DNA from: Tetrahymena elliotti 4EA
Taxonomy: Eukaryota; Ciliophora; Oligohymenophorea; Hymenostomatida; Tetrahymenidae
Reading direction: 5' to 3'
Assembly (NCBI GenBank): GCA_000231825.2
Contig: JH720329.1
Coordinates: 527,941-591,940 of the forward strand
DNA: 64,000 nucleotides
Both the position numbers and the translations under genes were made by a program. Below the pieces are notes generated by a model, which saw only the letters and a list, made by a program, of their open reading frames with translations, did no database searches and was not told the origin of the DNA. This document shows positions 24,951 to 37,152 of the stretch, in pieces (the first letter of the stretch is position 1; each line of letters begins with the position of its first letter).

Positions 24951-26309
24951 ATGGATAAATAAATATACTTGTCTTCAAATTTTTATGATAAAAAAAATAA
25001 TTAAAATCCTTTTTTTTTCCATGGTTTTTCAAAAAATTATAAATTAATTAAAAATATCAAATTTCTTGTAATCAAATCATGTATGAATTACTTATTATTA
25101 TTTATATTGTATTACTTTTTAATAAATTAATTAAAACTAAAAATAACATCCACAATCATATTTTTTGTAGCTAGTTGAATGAAGAAATTTTATTTTAAAA
25201 TAATTAAAAATTCTGTCTTTAAAAATGATTAAAAATAGCAATTAATTAGGTATCATTTTTTAAAGATTTTAAAGATACAGAAATTAAAAAAATATATGTA
25301 ATACTTGACACATAAAAATAAAAGCTAATGCATAAAATAGATTAAATTATTATTATCATTAATATTTATTTATATAAGTAGGTGGTCCATCTTGAATTGT
25401 TTTGAAATTTCCCTGAGGATCTAATGAAGTTGCATCATAAAAAATGTAAATTTTAAAACTAAAATAAATAATAAATTGGATTCATCTTTATGAATTTAAT
25501 TTAAGAGAAATGAATTAAAGTATTTAAGTTTATGATAGATTCTTTTAATGCTACCAATTTATAATCTACATTTTTTATCTACCAACTTTGTAAAACTCAA
25601 AATCTGATATTAAAAAAGGATGAATCATAAGCCAAAATTAAATATCATAAATGAAGGTGAATGAGACATAATAAACATATTATTCTTTAGAGAAAGAGTG
25701 AGGAAGATCTTAAAGAAAAAAGATTTTTTTTTTTTTTCAGTGATCAATCCATTTTTATTTACTTATTTTATATAAAAATGAAAAAAGGTGAAATGAATAA
25801 ACTAAAAATCCTAAGCACATAAGCACAGAAGGAGGGGTAAACTCGGAAAATGATACTTAAATACAAAAAATAAAAGGAGATTAATCAGCTGGAGCAATAA
25901 CTTCTTCCAATATTGCATCTAAAAAGAATAGCTTAGTTTTAGTTAAACAAAATAATAATAAATTAAGAAATAATGCTAAAGTTATTAGAATAAATTAAAT
26001 TTAAAATATGACCGAACTCTTCCCTGGAAACACTTAGAATGTTGCACATTCTTAATCATAGATAGATCTAACTAAATCAAATTTGTGACAAAAAAGATTG
26101 AAAAAATCTTTAATTATTACATGATAGTTCTTTTCAATATCCTTTTTTTATATTTAAGCAATTTAAAGATAGTTTAAATGTGCAATTAATTGATAATACA
26201 TAAAACCCATTTGTGAAAGGTTCTACTTCTATGTATTTTTGAATTTATTTAATAAATAAGCAAAGAAATTAAGAATACAATTTACATTTTTATAAATTTT
26301 AAATGATAT
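24951..26309. other. Spacer with unresolved coding-like fragments, mainly minus strand
   Basis: On the minus strand 25458-25365 reads FYDATSLDPQGNFKTIQDGP followed by PTYINKYQ and a TGA, with an acceptor AG just before it, which looks like a true terminal exon. Minus-strand 25605-25480 (SDFEFYKVGRQKMQIINW) and 25925-25875 (DAILEEVIAPAD) also look coding. On the + strand 26008-26088 encodes a short MTELFPGNTQNVAHSQ frame. I could not join these into one phase-consistent gene. A small multi-exon minus-strand gene is likely between about 25350 and 25990. Confidence 0.35.
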
Positions 26310-29300
26310 ATGAGTTCAAAAAAAGTAAAGAAAGTGAAATACAACAATGTAAAACATAATAAAAACAACAAAAACAAAAATGAGAGTAGTTAATTATCTG
26401 ATATACTTTAAGTAAACAACGTTAATTTGAGCAGTCCTAATGATCAAACTGAAACAACTGCAGAAACGTTTAACTTAACTAAGTAAGAAACAAACATCTT
26501 ACCTAATATAAACAGTAATGTTTTGGAAAAAGAAAGTGAAGGAAATTAACAAAAAAAATCAAACAAAGTTTTATTGGATGTTTCAATAAATTTAAATAAT
26601 CCTTCTCAACTGTAAAATTAGAATAACTAAGCTAGCCAATTAAATGATATACCAGAAGGTAACATCTAGAAGATTGAATAAATTTTAACTACTACTACAA
26701 TAAATAATGAAGCATCTTTGCCTTAGATTTAAAGATCTTCAAGATAATATTCTATAAAGAAATATGATAGGCAGATTTAAGAATTAGATTAGAGCAGAGA
26801 AAAAATACTCATGAAATCTAAAGTCACTGCTAACACTTCCCAAAATTTCTTTTAGAATACCTTTTTGAACTCAGTTAGGGAAGAGGACAATCAACTAAAG
26901 ATAAAATAGTAAGAAGAAGAATTGTAATTAAAAGAGAGAAAGCAAGTAGAACTAGCTAATTTATTGAATAACTCTGAATCTAATTTAAAAACATAATTTA
27001 AAGTAGGTCAAGCTATCAAAATTTTAGAATAAGCTGCCCAAAAATATTTCCATGAAGATAATTAAAAATAAGTAGAAGTAAAGTAGGTTTTTTATTTGAA
27101 GAGAAATGCTAGGAGTAGTTCTCCTAAATTGAAAAAACTACTTCCTCATTAACTTTAGTAAATAAAAACAAAAAACTTTTTAAACTCCATTTAAGAGAAA
27201 CAACCAAGCCAAGAGTACATAAAGCCAGAGGAAACAAAAAATTAAAAAATGATTAATGATCCTAAACCTAATTTAATAAAGAAGTAAGTCAAAGAGTAAC
27301 AGATAACAAGATAAAATTATTAACTTTCTTCCAAAGAAAACAGCAACTCTTAGTCAAATAGAATAATTAACTTTAATGATGACTCTCTTTACTATTTCAA
27401 AAGAATGATAATCAGTAAAAAAGAGCTCAAAACATAAAAATCAGATGATAATTTAACTGAAAGAAAAATAAGCTCCTCTCCAAACAGTTATAAACAGCAT
27501 CATGGGCAAAATAGAATACCCAAAATGCTAGCACCTCTTCCAATAAAAGTTACCTTTAAAGATAATAAAACAAATGAAATACAATCTCCTTCATCTAGAG
27601 AAAATTAAGAATAATTAATGTATGATTTTAATTAATTTTCATATTGAAAAATTAACTTAAAAAAAATTTAATTTTTATTTAATTAAATAAAGCCAATATA
27701 AAAATGAGTTTGAATTTGCTATGAATGAAGCAGCTAGATAAATGATTAATAGACCAGTGCTGCATAAGGTAAATAGGTTAAAAGAAAAGAAAATAATTGA
27801 CATTATTTAAGAGTTGACTTAAAATGATAAAGAAGTGAATTTATCAGATAATAATCTTACATCTATTTGTCTTGATTTATTAATGAATAAATTTAATTCT
27901 CTTTAAGTGAATTTAGAGGTTTTAAAGCTTTCAAATTCAAATATTAATGATGATTCCGTTAGTATTATTTCATGTGCTCTACAAGTTAATCAACCTTTAA
28001 TTGTTTTGGATTTATCCAAAAACTCTATAACTAATATAGGATGTTTAGAGATTAAATTTATAATATAGTCTAATATTAATTTGAAAGAACTTTATCTTAG
28101 CTGGAATAAATTTAATTCTGAAGGGGGTTCTCAGATTCTGGATAGCATTTAATCAAAAACAGGCTTAAAAGTTTTAGATCTTTCAAACAATTCTTTAGGA
28201 AATGGCTCTTCTGCAAGCATAAGTATTATTATTTATTTAAATAGTTGTTTAAAACAGTTATGAATAATTTAATTAGGAAAATTTTAGATCTCCTTTGATA
28301 GATTGATGAAATTGGAATAAGAAGATGGAATAGTTCATTTAGATTTGAGAGTAAATTAGATTAAAAAAGACCACTTAATTGAAATGGTTAAAAGTATTTC
28401 TTGCAATGAATCTATTCCATGCATACATCTCTCATATGGTCATGATTGCTATATGGATTCATGCAATAACTTGAAGATTTACACATAAGACTAACAAGTA
28501 TAATTGCCTGAACACTCAGAGTTTCTTCCTATTTATCCAATCAAGTAAAATTTCAAAGTTATATTAAGGTTTTAATTATTAAACAGTGTAAATAAATTAA
28601 ACAGAGCAATTAATAGCCTCTTTTAAATCAAAATTTAAACCAAATTTTACACTTACAGTTTTTCAAATCTAAATTGAAAATTTGTTTAAATTCTTCAAAA
28701 GTTAAAAATTCTTTTATTTCCATCTTCAAAAAACAAGATTGAAATGCATTTTTACTAAAACTTGGCATTATTTATCAAAGTTAAACAAGTTTCTTTGTAA
28801 AATTCATTTCTTAAATATAATGACAACTTGAAACTCTTAACTAACATATTACTTTCTATTTCATTACATATTTTTAAATCCAAAATCAAAAAGAAAGATT
28901 TAAATGAATTTTTTATTAAAATTTGGCATTAATTACCAACATTAATTGCACAAGTTTCTTTTATTAAGTTTAAAATTAACATTTTTAATGTAATACAAGC
29001 TATAAAGGCTTAAAAAGATTTTATTTAAATATTTAAAAAGCAAGATTAAAATAAATTTTTATTAAAAGTTAGGATTGTTTTTATAAATTATACAAATCTG
29101 TTTGTTTTTGTATATTTTTCCTTTTTTAAATGTAATGTCAAGTGTAAAAACTTAAATATATGAAAGAATATTTGTCTCAAAAGAAAAAGCTTACTTATAC
29201 ATTGATTTTTGTGGTAAATTTGATGAGATTTACTAGTATTTGTTAATTAAAATAGACTAAATTTTGAATCCTATTTTTTTTCTTTCTAAAGCTATAAAAG

Positions 29301-29973
29301 ACCATTTAGAGCAAAGAAAAATAATTAATTTGAAAATTTGGTGATGGCTGAATCAGAAAACTGTTGGATTTGTGAAGGATGGATAGAATTTGAATTTTAC
29401 CTTAACTTGAACGTTTATAATCTATTAAATTTTGATAAAGAAGAATAGACAGTCTATTTGCATTTAGAAATAGATGAATTCATTCCATGCAAAATGTTTC
29501 AAAGCTAGATTTAGTAAGGGATGTTTTCTATTTTGAGGATGATACCACCATAAACCTCATTAAAATATTATTTTTCATTTGACGGAAGAACAGACATTAT
29601 TTTAAGCTAAGAAAAAGAAATTATAAGAGGAAATTTTATTTAGGTTATGTGTATTTCAAACTAAAATGAAAAAAATTAATAAGAATAAGAAGAAGATTAA
29701 AATCAAAATAACAATCTTAGAGACTTTATGAAAATTGAGAATGGCATTTTATTTATGAATTAATTTAATTTAATAAAGACTGGAGATCCTCAACCATTTC
29801 TTAACTAGCAATATCAGATTTTGGTAAGCTCTCTTCCTAGATAAAATATATTTGTTTAATAAAAAGAATCTAGAGAAGAGATACTTCTCAAAGAGCTAGA
29901 ATAATCTTAATTAAACCTCTAAAAAAATAAATCTAATCGCTTTTTTTCAAAATCTACTAAAATTAAAATTTGA
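26310..29973 (+). CDS. Leucine-rich repeat protein with long low-complexity N-terminus and CWICEGW motif
   Basis: Model: join(26310..27619, 27693..28222, 28277..28557, 29317..29973), 925 aa; phases agree at each junction. Residues 1-435 are hydrophilic, rich in K, Q, N and S (start MSSKKVKKVKYNN). Exon 2 and the start of exon 3 hold ribonuclease-inhibitor-like LRRs (KEVNLSDNNLTSI, NLEVLKLSNSNINDDS, LIVLDLSKNSI, NLKELYLSWNKF, LKVLDLSNNSLGN, IVHLDLRVNQI). Exon 3 ends with IPCIHLSYGHDCYMDS. The last exon has ENCWICEGWIEFEFYL, a motif I associate with ciliate LRR proteins placed after the LRRs, and an acidic tail. The third intron (about 760 bp) contains tandem repeats. If it is wrong, two genes exist, the second starting MAESENCW at 29344. 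Likely a scaffold or axonemal-type protein; role unknown. Confidence 0.7.
28731..29150 (+). repeat. Three diverged tandem units of about 150-165 bp
   Basis: Units start near 28731, 28894 and 29041. Each has CAAGATT/AAGATTTAAA followed by ATTTTTATTAAAA, a TTGGCATT/TAGGATTG element, an ACAAGTTTCTTT-like element and a CTTAAA end. They lie in the presumed third intron of the LRR gene and do not encode a protein that I can see. Confidence 0.55.
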
Positions 29974-31012
29974 TTTGAGAATAAAATTTCATTTTGTTCA
30001 TTTCTTAAAATACAATTTTCCTTTTTTAAAAATAATTGCATTAAATTATTGTTTTGAAAATTTTATATTATATAATATGAAACGTTATAATTTAGTCTTT
30101 TTATATTTTTAAAAACATTTTGAATTATAGGGCAAAAAGAGTTAATAAATTTTAGGTCTCCTTTGTAAGTCTTAAAATTCCTTAACAAGGTAATACAGTA
30201 TATAGAGAGAGCATTCTTAAATATGTTTTTCATAATTAAGTTTCTCTACAAATTGCTTTAGATATGAAACAATTTAATTATATTTAACTTATTAATATGG
30301 CCTAGAAATAATATCAAGAAAAGAATAAATTTAAATAATTCAACTTGAAAATCACCCTTATTTTTTGATACGAAAATACCTAAATAATAAAATGAATATC
30401 AAAAGTAAAACCAAGATTGTGTTTATACAAGATAAATTTGTTTAAAAGATTTTAGATAAAAAAAGAGAAAATGTTATACATTATTTTTAATTTCATATAA
30501 AATTTTAATTAATAACTAAAACAATCAAGAAATAAGAAATTAATAGATTAACACTATTTTAAATGAAAAATCAGGCTTATTTTTTGTTTTTGTTAATGTA
30601 AATTTCTATTTTTGAGTTTTATTATATTTCAAACTCTGATATTGAAAATTAATGTACTAATAATATCTGACTAAAAAATTCAATTTTTTTTGCTAGCATT
30701 TAAATTCTTAGATCACATAAAAATTTACTTGAACAAAATTTCTTTTTCAATTTTTACCTAAGTTTTAGAATCAAAAAACTTAAATAATATGACTTAATAA
30801 GCAATACATATTTTATTTATCCATCTATTTTAAAGATGATTAAAAAGTTAATATTAGCTATAAATTCAATATAAACCTTAATTTATTCTGCCTTGATAAT
30901 TGATAAGAGGAGAATCAAATCAAATCAAATCAAAAGACTATTAAGTTGATTTCTTATAATATCATAAAAAACAAATAACTTGATAATTAGAATTTTAATT
31001 TAGTATTGTGAA
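29974..31012. other. Spacer before MEIEE copy 3
   Basis: AT-rich. A frame on the + strand is open for about 500 bp (30140-30650), but its composition is poor and such lengths are expected by chance when TGA is the only stop. A CAAAT microsatellite (about four units) lies near 30914-30935. Confidence 0.5.
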
Positions 31013-32185
31013 ATGGAAATAGAAGAGAGTAAGACAAGATTGGTTGTTTTGAGATAGCCAAAAAAAAAGGATGATGAATAGAATAAAATGTAATTAGCTA
31101 AAAGAAATATAACTGAATTGTAATAGAGGGCTGTGTAGATTATTCATAAGCCAATTGCCTCTCAGAAAGAAATATTTTTAGCACATGATTAGTACGTTGA
31201 ATTTAATGGACTTGATAATGAATAAGGATTCTAAATTTATAAATCTCTTTACAGATAGTTAAGGCCTGTTGTTTCACTTAATTATTTAAAATAGATTAAA
31301 TTCCTGCAAGTTAACTTAGATTAAACATAGAGAGGAGTAGTGAACTTAAATCCTCTAATATATCAACTTAATTCGCTCTAAGATTAAAAATATCATCAAA
31401 TAGCTAATCGTTTATAATAATATGAAAGTAATCTTAAATACATTGCTAATTGTTGTTAAAGTAGGAAAGTCCCTGAAGTTTAGAGAAGGAATTATTTAAG
31501 TTTTAACACATTTATGAATGAAGAATTAAAAGTTTTACTAGAAGAATAAGATCCTTATGGATTTTACAGTTATTAATTAATATAATGTGTAGAAGATCTC
31601 TCTGATGCCAGTGTCATATAATCTGGATGCAATGAAAATTTTATAAAACTTTTAGGATCTGATATTGATAACTATTATAATTTATTAATGCGTCAAGGTT
31701 TTTTTGACGTAAATAATTATGCAAAAAGAAATGAATAAACACTCGAATTTATAGATATTGTCAAAACTCTTTTTGAGAATAATTTTGATCTTTCTAGTGT
31801 ATTGATCAGTGATAATTCAGATTTTTTAACTTTAGATGGAATTAAAGTGAGTGCTAAAATAATTCCTTAAATTCATATGTGCTATGGATAAGATGAAGAT
31901 GGCATAATTCCTGGCTAAAAATCTATTTTAGGTTACCTTTTCATAGTGAAATATATACTAGATGAAAAATAAATTTAAAATATCCTTAATATAAGAGAAA
32001 GCAAATAAAGTAAATTCAATGAAATCATTTATGAAGAGCCTGAATAATCTTTTTAGCACTTCCAGTACATCTGCTCAGCTTAGCATTTCAAAGAATTTCA
32101 AGATAAGCATTCTAATTCATAATAACAAATATCAGAAAATACTTAAATCAATGAAGCAAAAACCTGCAAAATAAGATTTTTATGA
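31013..32185 (+). CDS. MEIEE-family protein, copy 3, 390 aa
   Basis: Intact single exon starting MEIEESKTRLVVLRQP. It has all family blocks: KEIFLAHDQYVEFNGL, SLYRQLRPVVSLNYL, EEQDPYGFYSYQLIQCVEDL, GCNENFIKLLGSDID, MRQGFFDVNNYAKRNE, PQIHMCYGQDEDG, SILGYLFIVKY and the late Cys pairs (YICSAQHF, KTCKIRF). It differs from copies 1, 4 and 5 across the whole length, so it is an older duplicate that has kept its frame, which argues for function. Whether the middle is a PAS-type fold is untested. No introns and no membrane segment. Confidence 0.8.
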
Positions 32186-33300
32186 TTTTTTCATACACTT
32201 TAAAGAATAAATATAAATTATTAATAATGCGTGTAAATCATTAAAAATACTATTTACAATTATCACTCAATTTAGATTGAAAAATATTAATTATCAACTT
32301 AAAAATATCAATCAACACTACCCATAAACTTTTTCTATTAAACCCTATCTCATTCTTTATATAAATCACTAAAAGATATTCTATGTCATATATGTAAACC
32401 TATATAATTTAATTATCTATTTTATTGAATATTAAGAGTCCTCAAAACCATCTTATTATTCATTTTATTCATTCATGCATTATTTTTGATATTTGAAACA
32501 ATAATATAATCATTTGAGCTATTCAAATCATAATAATCTTTGTAATATAAATTAATCTAAATTAAGATCTATTCCCTTTGAATAAAGAAGAGAAACACCC
32601 CAATCAGAAATAAATAAATTATTAAAGAGGAAAGAAATTAAGTGTTCATCTAAGGATTCAAAAATCCAAAATTTTTTTAAAAAGAATCATTTACTGATTA
32701 ATGTAAGCAAATATCTCAAAATTTAAAAAATTAATAAAATTTGCAATCAAAAGGAGATTTACTAATTTGTATTTGTATTTATTTTGAATTCATTCTATTT
32801 TAGATAAAATTAAAATGTTAATGATTTTTCTTTTTAATTATTTATATATGAATATTAATCTAATTAAAATTAGTTAAAAAAATGATTTTTGATTGGTAAA
32901 TTTTTTAACTATTTTAGGGTAGATGAATAGATAGATACATTTGATTTATTTACAAAGAAATGAAATAAATAATTAAGTTTGGATTATTTTTTTATGATGT
33001 TCTATAAAAAAGTGAGTTAATAAATTAATTATTTGTTTTTCATTTTCTGTTTTTATCGCAACTGCAGTATGTTGTAGGAATTCCTCTGTTTAGCAGGAAA
33101 GAGCAATTTTAGCAATGATTTTACCTTTTAAATTTAATTTTAAATCAATTAACTATTAAATTAAAAAGAATTTACATTTAGCTTTTAGAAACATGTTTTT
33201 ATTGGTTTTGACTGTCGTATTGGGGGTTATTATGCTACTGCCTTCTTGCTTTTTAAGCTTTTTCTTATTTTCTTTTTAAAAGGGATACTTAAAAAAATGA
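32186..33300. other. AT-rich spacer
   Basis: Region between the end of MEIEE copy 3 and the convergent coiled-coil gene. I see no gene, RNA or clear repeat. Confidence 0.6.
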
Positions 33301-35836
33301 TCACAAATGTGATTTAATGAATTTACTCTATTAACTTTTATTCGTTGATCTTTTTTTTGATGGAATGTTAAATATTTTTTCTTATTCTTTCTACCTACTT
33401 TCTTTTAAAGAATATTTTTATTTAATAAATTTAGTTAAAAATTTTTATTGAATTTACAATAATTCAGTTTCTTTCTTTAATTTTTCTATTTCTTAAACCT
33501 ATTTTTATTACTTAGGAGCTCTTCTTGTGTTTGTTTGTGAATCTGATCTTTTGCTGTAGAAATTGTTATCATTTTAATTTTATTGTTATTGTTAAGTCTG
33601 ATAATTTTCACTTCGTCTAGTAGAATAGATGATATCTAATTATTTACCTTTTTATCTTTGGCTCTCATAAGATTTATTTGATAATTTGTTAGGATTTCTA
33701 TGGCTTTCGTATTAGTTAAGTTTATTTTCTCCATTTAATTAATATTAGTTTTTTTAATCATTATTTGAAATTGAATTTTATCTTTTCTTTCTTTTTATAT
33801 TTTCTTCTGATCCCTCTTATGCATATTTTAAATCAGGAGTTTTATATTCCCTTGATGCACTTCTACTACTGCTATTATTTCTGCTTTTATTATGAGTAGC
33901 ATCTTCATGTCTGCTTTCTTTTCTGCTAGCGTTCCTGCTTCCATTTCTGCTACCATTTTGACTTGCAAGTTAATTATTTTATCTTCTGTTAAGTTATTTT
34001 TTAAAATAAACTAAAATTCCTTAATAAAATTAAATACCTTAAATTAGCAATTTCTTCTAACAACTACTTCTCTCTTGCAAGTTGGTTTAATAATTCAGTT
34101 TTATCTGCGTCATTGAAGAGAGGTCTAGATAAAAAAGGTGTTGTAGTTATATGACTGTAATTTTAAAAATGGTAATTGTTTTCTTTGTCATTCTATAATT
34201 GATTTGAACTACTTTGGTTATTCTAAGAGAATTAATACTTCTATTCATTTAATGAAGAATTATTATTTGTGTAATATGAACTCCTATCTTGTTATTATAT
34301 ATGATATTTTTAACTAATGTAATGATTATTTTCCTAAGGATTATTTCCATCTCCAATTTAGGGATTAGTAGTATAGGATTTCTCTAATTCTTGAAGTAAT
34401 TTCATTTATGAGTTTTAAATTTTTTAATCTATGCTATAATAATTATGCTTTAAGATAGATTTTTATGGCTTTCTTTAAGTGGCTGAATCTACAGAAACAT
34501 CATTACTCTTTTGTTTTTTATAGAAAGAATTAGAATCTAATAAAGATCTATCTTTCTATTTATTGCTGCTTTCATAATCACTGTTTTCAGATGATTCATT
34601 GTCATCTTCTAATTCTTTTTTTATCTCTGCAACTCTTCTGTTCAGTTCTTAAGTTTCTTTCTCAAAATTTTCAAAGTTCTTACTCATATTTCTCTATAAT
34701 TTCCCATTATTTTAATAAGTTTATTAATGATCTTAATAGACATAATTCCCATTTTTATAATTTCTTTCTTAACTGTTAACATTCTACCTTTAGTAAGTAT
34801 TATTGTTGTGATTTTCTTTATTTTAAAATGAATAAATTTAAATATTCAAAATATATCTTTTGTAAAATTAATATTTTGATGATCATAATATATAAATTAC
34901 AATGAGAGCAACACTGCATATCATTCTCAGTGTTAAAAGTATGATTACTGTGACATGAGTGGAAATGCTGATGCTAAGTTTATTTGCAACATAAACATTC
35001 TTAAAAATGCTGATTTTATACACAATTAAAAGAACCGACGTTAGTACAACTTGTACAATTATGAGTTGAAGGATTATTTCTTTTGCTAATTTATTGATTG
35101 CTTTAATGAGGCAAATAACTTATTTATGAAAAATTTTTATTATCTAAAACGTTCCCCATAGTTTATGTAATTTATTCTAATTCTTTATTGTGTTATTGCA
35201 TTTCAACATCATAGTATTCATACTCCCCTTTTTAATCCCTCATACTATCTGAATAATTAATGCTACTCTCATCTCCAATCTTATGCTAGCTGTTATTATT
35301 ATGATTATTTTAAGATGACATCAAGCTTCTAGATAAATCTAATTCCAATTATTGAATTCTCCTTTCAATATCAGCAAATGTCTAATTATTTTATTCTATT
35401 TCATTATGTTTCTCATTTATTTCTTTTTTTTGTTTATGACTTTGATTCTATTTATAATTCCTACCTTATTAAATGTTGAAATCATTTGAGTTAAAGTTAA
35501 TATATAAATCTTACTTTAAACTTCGTTCCTTTCTACAATACTTCTTGGTAAATCTGCATTGTTTTTTCTTGGATTATCTTTTATAAAATATATCTAAGCA
35601 CAAAACTTATTTTCAGTAATTACCATCGAATTTCAACTTTTTATTTGGAAATGTTTTGTCACGCTGATTGTTCTTTTTTAATGACTTTTTGTAATTTGAC
35701 TCTTCCTCGGAATCGCTAAAATTAAGTGAGTTGATTCTTTCCAATAATCTCTTGCATTTTATGATATTTAAAGTAAGTAAGCTTGCTAATAATAATTCTT
35801 AAATTTTTTAATTTTTACGTCTTTAAGTGTTGACAT
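33301..35836 (-). CDS. Coiled-coil protein with a Cys/His-rich middle region, seven exons, about 709 aa
   Basis: Model: complement(join(33301..33985, 34038..34682, 34788..34815, 34901..35464, 35515..35577, 35624..35750, 35819..35836)). The first exon is only 18 nt (MSTLKD) and the fifth only 28 nt; all junctions agree in phase. Features in order: an acidic Ser-rich segment (SLNFSDSEEESNYKK), a first coiled coil (FADIERRIQQLELDLSRSL), and a Cys/His-rich stretch with HNCTSC, CLCCKQ, HSCHS and CCSH, which could bind metal. Then a second coiled coil (FENFEKETQELNRRVAEIKK), Q/N/S-rich linkers, SR-like repeats (SRNGSRNASRKESRH) and a last coil (QEIEKLKKETELLQIQQKF). If the 34683-34787 intron is wrong, the 3' half would be a separate gene starting MSKNFENF at 34687. 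Function unknown. Confidence 0.7.
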
Positions 35837-37152
35837 TATTTGATATTTAATACCTTTCTATTTATAAAAACACAATCAACTTAATTTCAAATTTAATAAT
35901 AAAATTTGATTATCTTTTTTGCAAAAATTTCAAATTAAAGGTAATTAATTAGTATTCCTTAAAGTCTATCTGGGAAATTTCAATCATCAAATTCTAAAAA
36001 GAATATCCAGTTAAATGATATAAATCTTACAAATATCTTCATTCTAAAAGAATATTATTTCAAAGTTTTAAATGAATGTTTTATTTATCAAATCTCTTAT
36101 TTAAATAAAATAAAAGTTTTGGACCATCACTGCTAATCTTTTAATATGTTTTAATTATAGAGTAATTAATAATAAATATACTTTTAATTTAATCTCCAAC
36201 AAGTTACCAAATTTAAAATATGATATACTTTATTCTATCAAGTTAATAAATAATATTATTTTAAAAATTATTCTCTATTCAAATTTAAATATCAAAAATA
36301 CTTTCATTCTAAATTGATAAAAATTTAATTTTTGAATTGATAGAAACTCTATAATGATGCACAACTTTAAAACATCTACATTAACTTTTAATAATTTATT
36401 GTAATTAATAATATACCTTTATTTTTAAATGAGTTTCAAAACAATCAAATAAATATATTTAAAAAATCAATCTTTTAAAGATTTTCTATTCTTTACGAAA
36501 AATAAAAAATGCTTTCATTCTAAAATGAATAAAATTTTAATTTTTTTAAATCAATAATTTCTTTAAAAAACTCAAATTTAAATTATGGTTTAACTTTCAA
36601 TAATTCCTATGATAAAGCTAATATGTTTTAATTATTATCTCAAAAATTGCATATTTTTAGTATATTTTTAATAGAGATTACTTTGATTAGTATAATAATA
36701 ATGTTGTTCTTTATTATTTTTCTTGAGAAAGGATATTAAAGCAATATTCTCTAAAATATATTTTAAGGAAATAGTTAAATTGAACAATATTTTTGAACAT
36801 ATTTTAAAGCAAAAAGATTTTATTTTTAACCGATATAAATTAAACTAGCTTCAGTTGATTTAGGATCAAAATACCAAAAGAATGTTCAATGTGTTTCTTA
36901 AATTTTTTTAACCTTCAATATTAAAATTAATAACCATTAAAATTTAGATTATGAAAAAAAAATAGTAGCAATAATTACATTTTTGTCATACATGAAAATG
37001 GATTATAAGTTAGTAGAATAGTTGATTAAAATAAATCAGAAATTTAAAACAAGATAAATATCAATCAATTAGAGGTGATTGATTCATTAATCATATAAAA
37101 TCAAAATAATCTTATAAAGACATCAAATTTTAGTATACACAAAAAACACAAA
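35837..37152. other. Spacer with degenerate minus-strand LRR units
   Basis: Contains at least three diverged units on the minus strand (near 36135-36050, 36400-36310 and 36615-36510) whose translations look like the LRR exons of the genes at 43.7 and 55.9 kb (for example ISSDGPKLLFYLNKRF and VLKLCIIIEFLSIQKLNF). The expected GT donors are lost or displaced and TGA stops occur, so they look like decayed exons rather than a gene. Confidence 0.45.
36035..36560 (-). repeat. Diverged tandem units marked by CTTTCATTCTAAA
   Basis: A CTTCATTCTAAA/CTTTCATTCTAAA element occurs at about 36036, 36301 and 36512, each followed by AT-rich sequence and preceded on the minus strand by an LRR-like open stretch. 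Spacing is about 210-265 bp. I read these as duplicated exon-plus-intron units of an LRR gene. Confidence 0.5.

Noticed and set aside
30140..30650. About 500 bp open frame on the + strand
   Set aside because: With TGA as the only stop such lengths are expected by chance in AT-rich DNA; no start, motif or codon pattern supports it.
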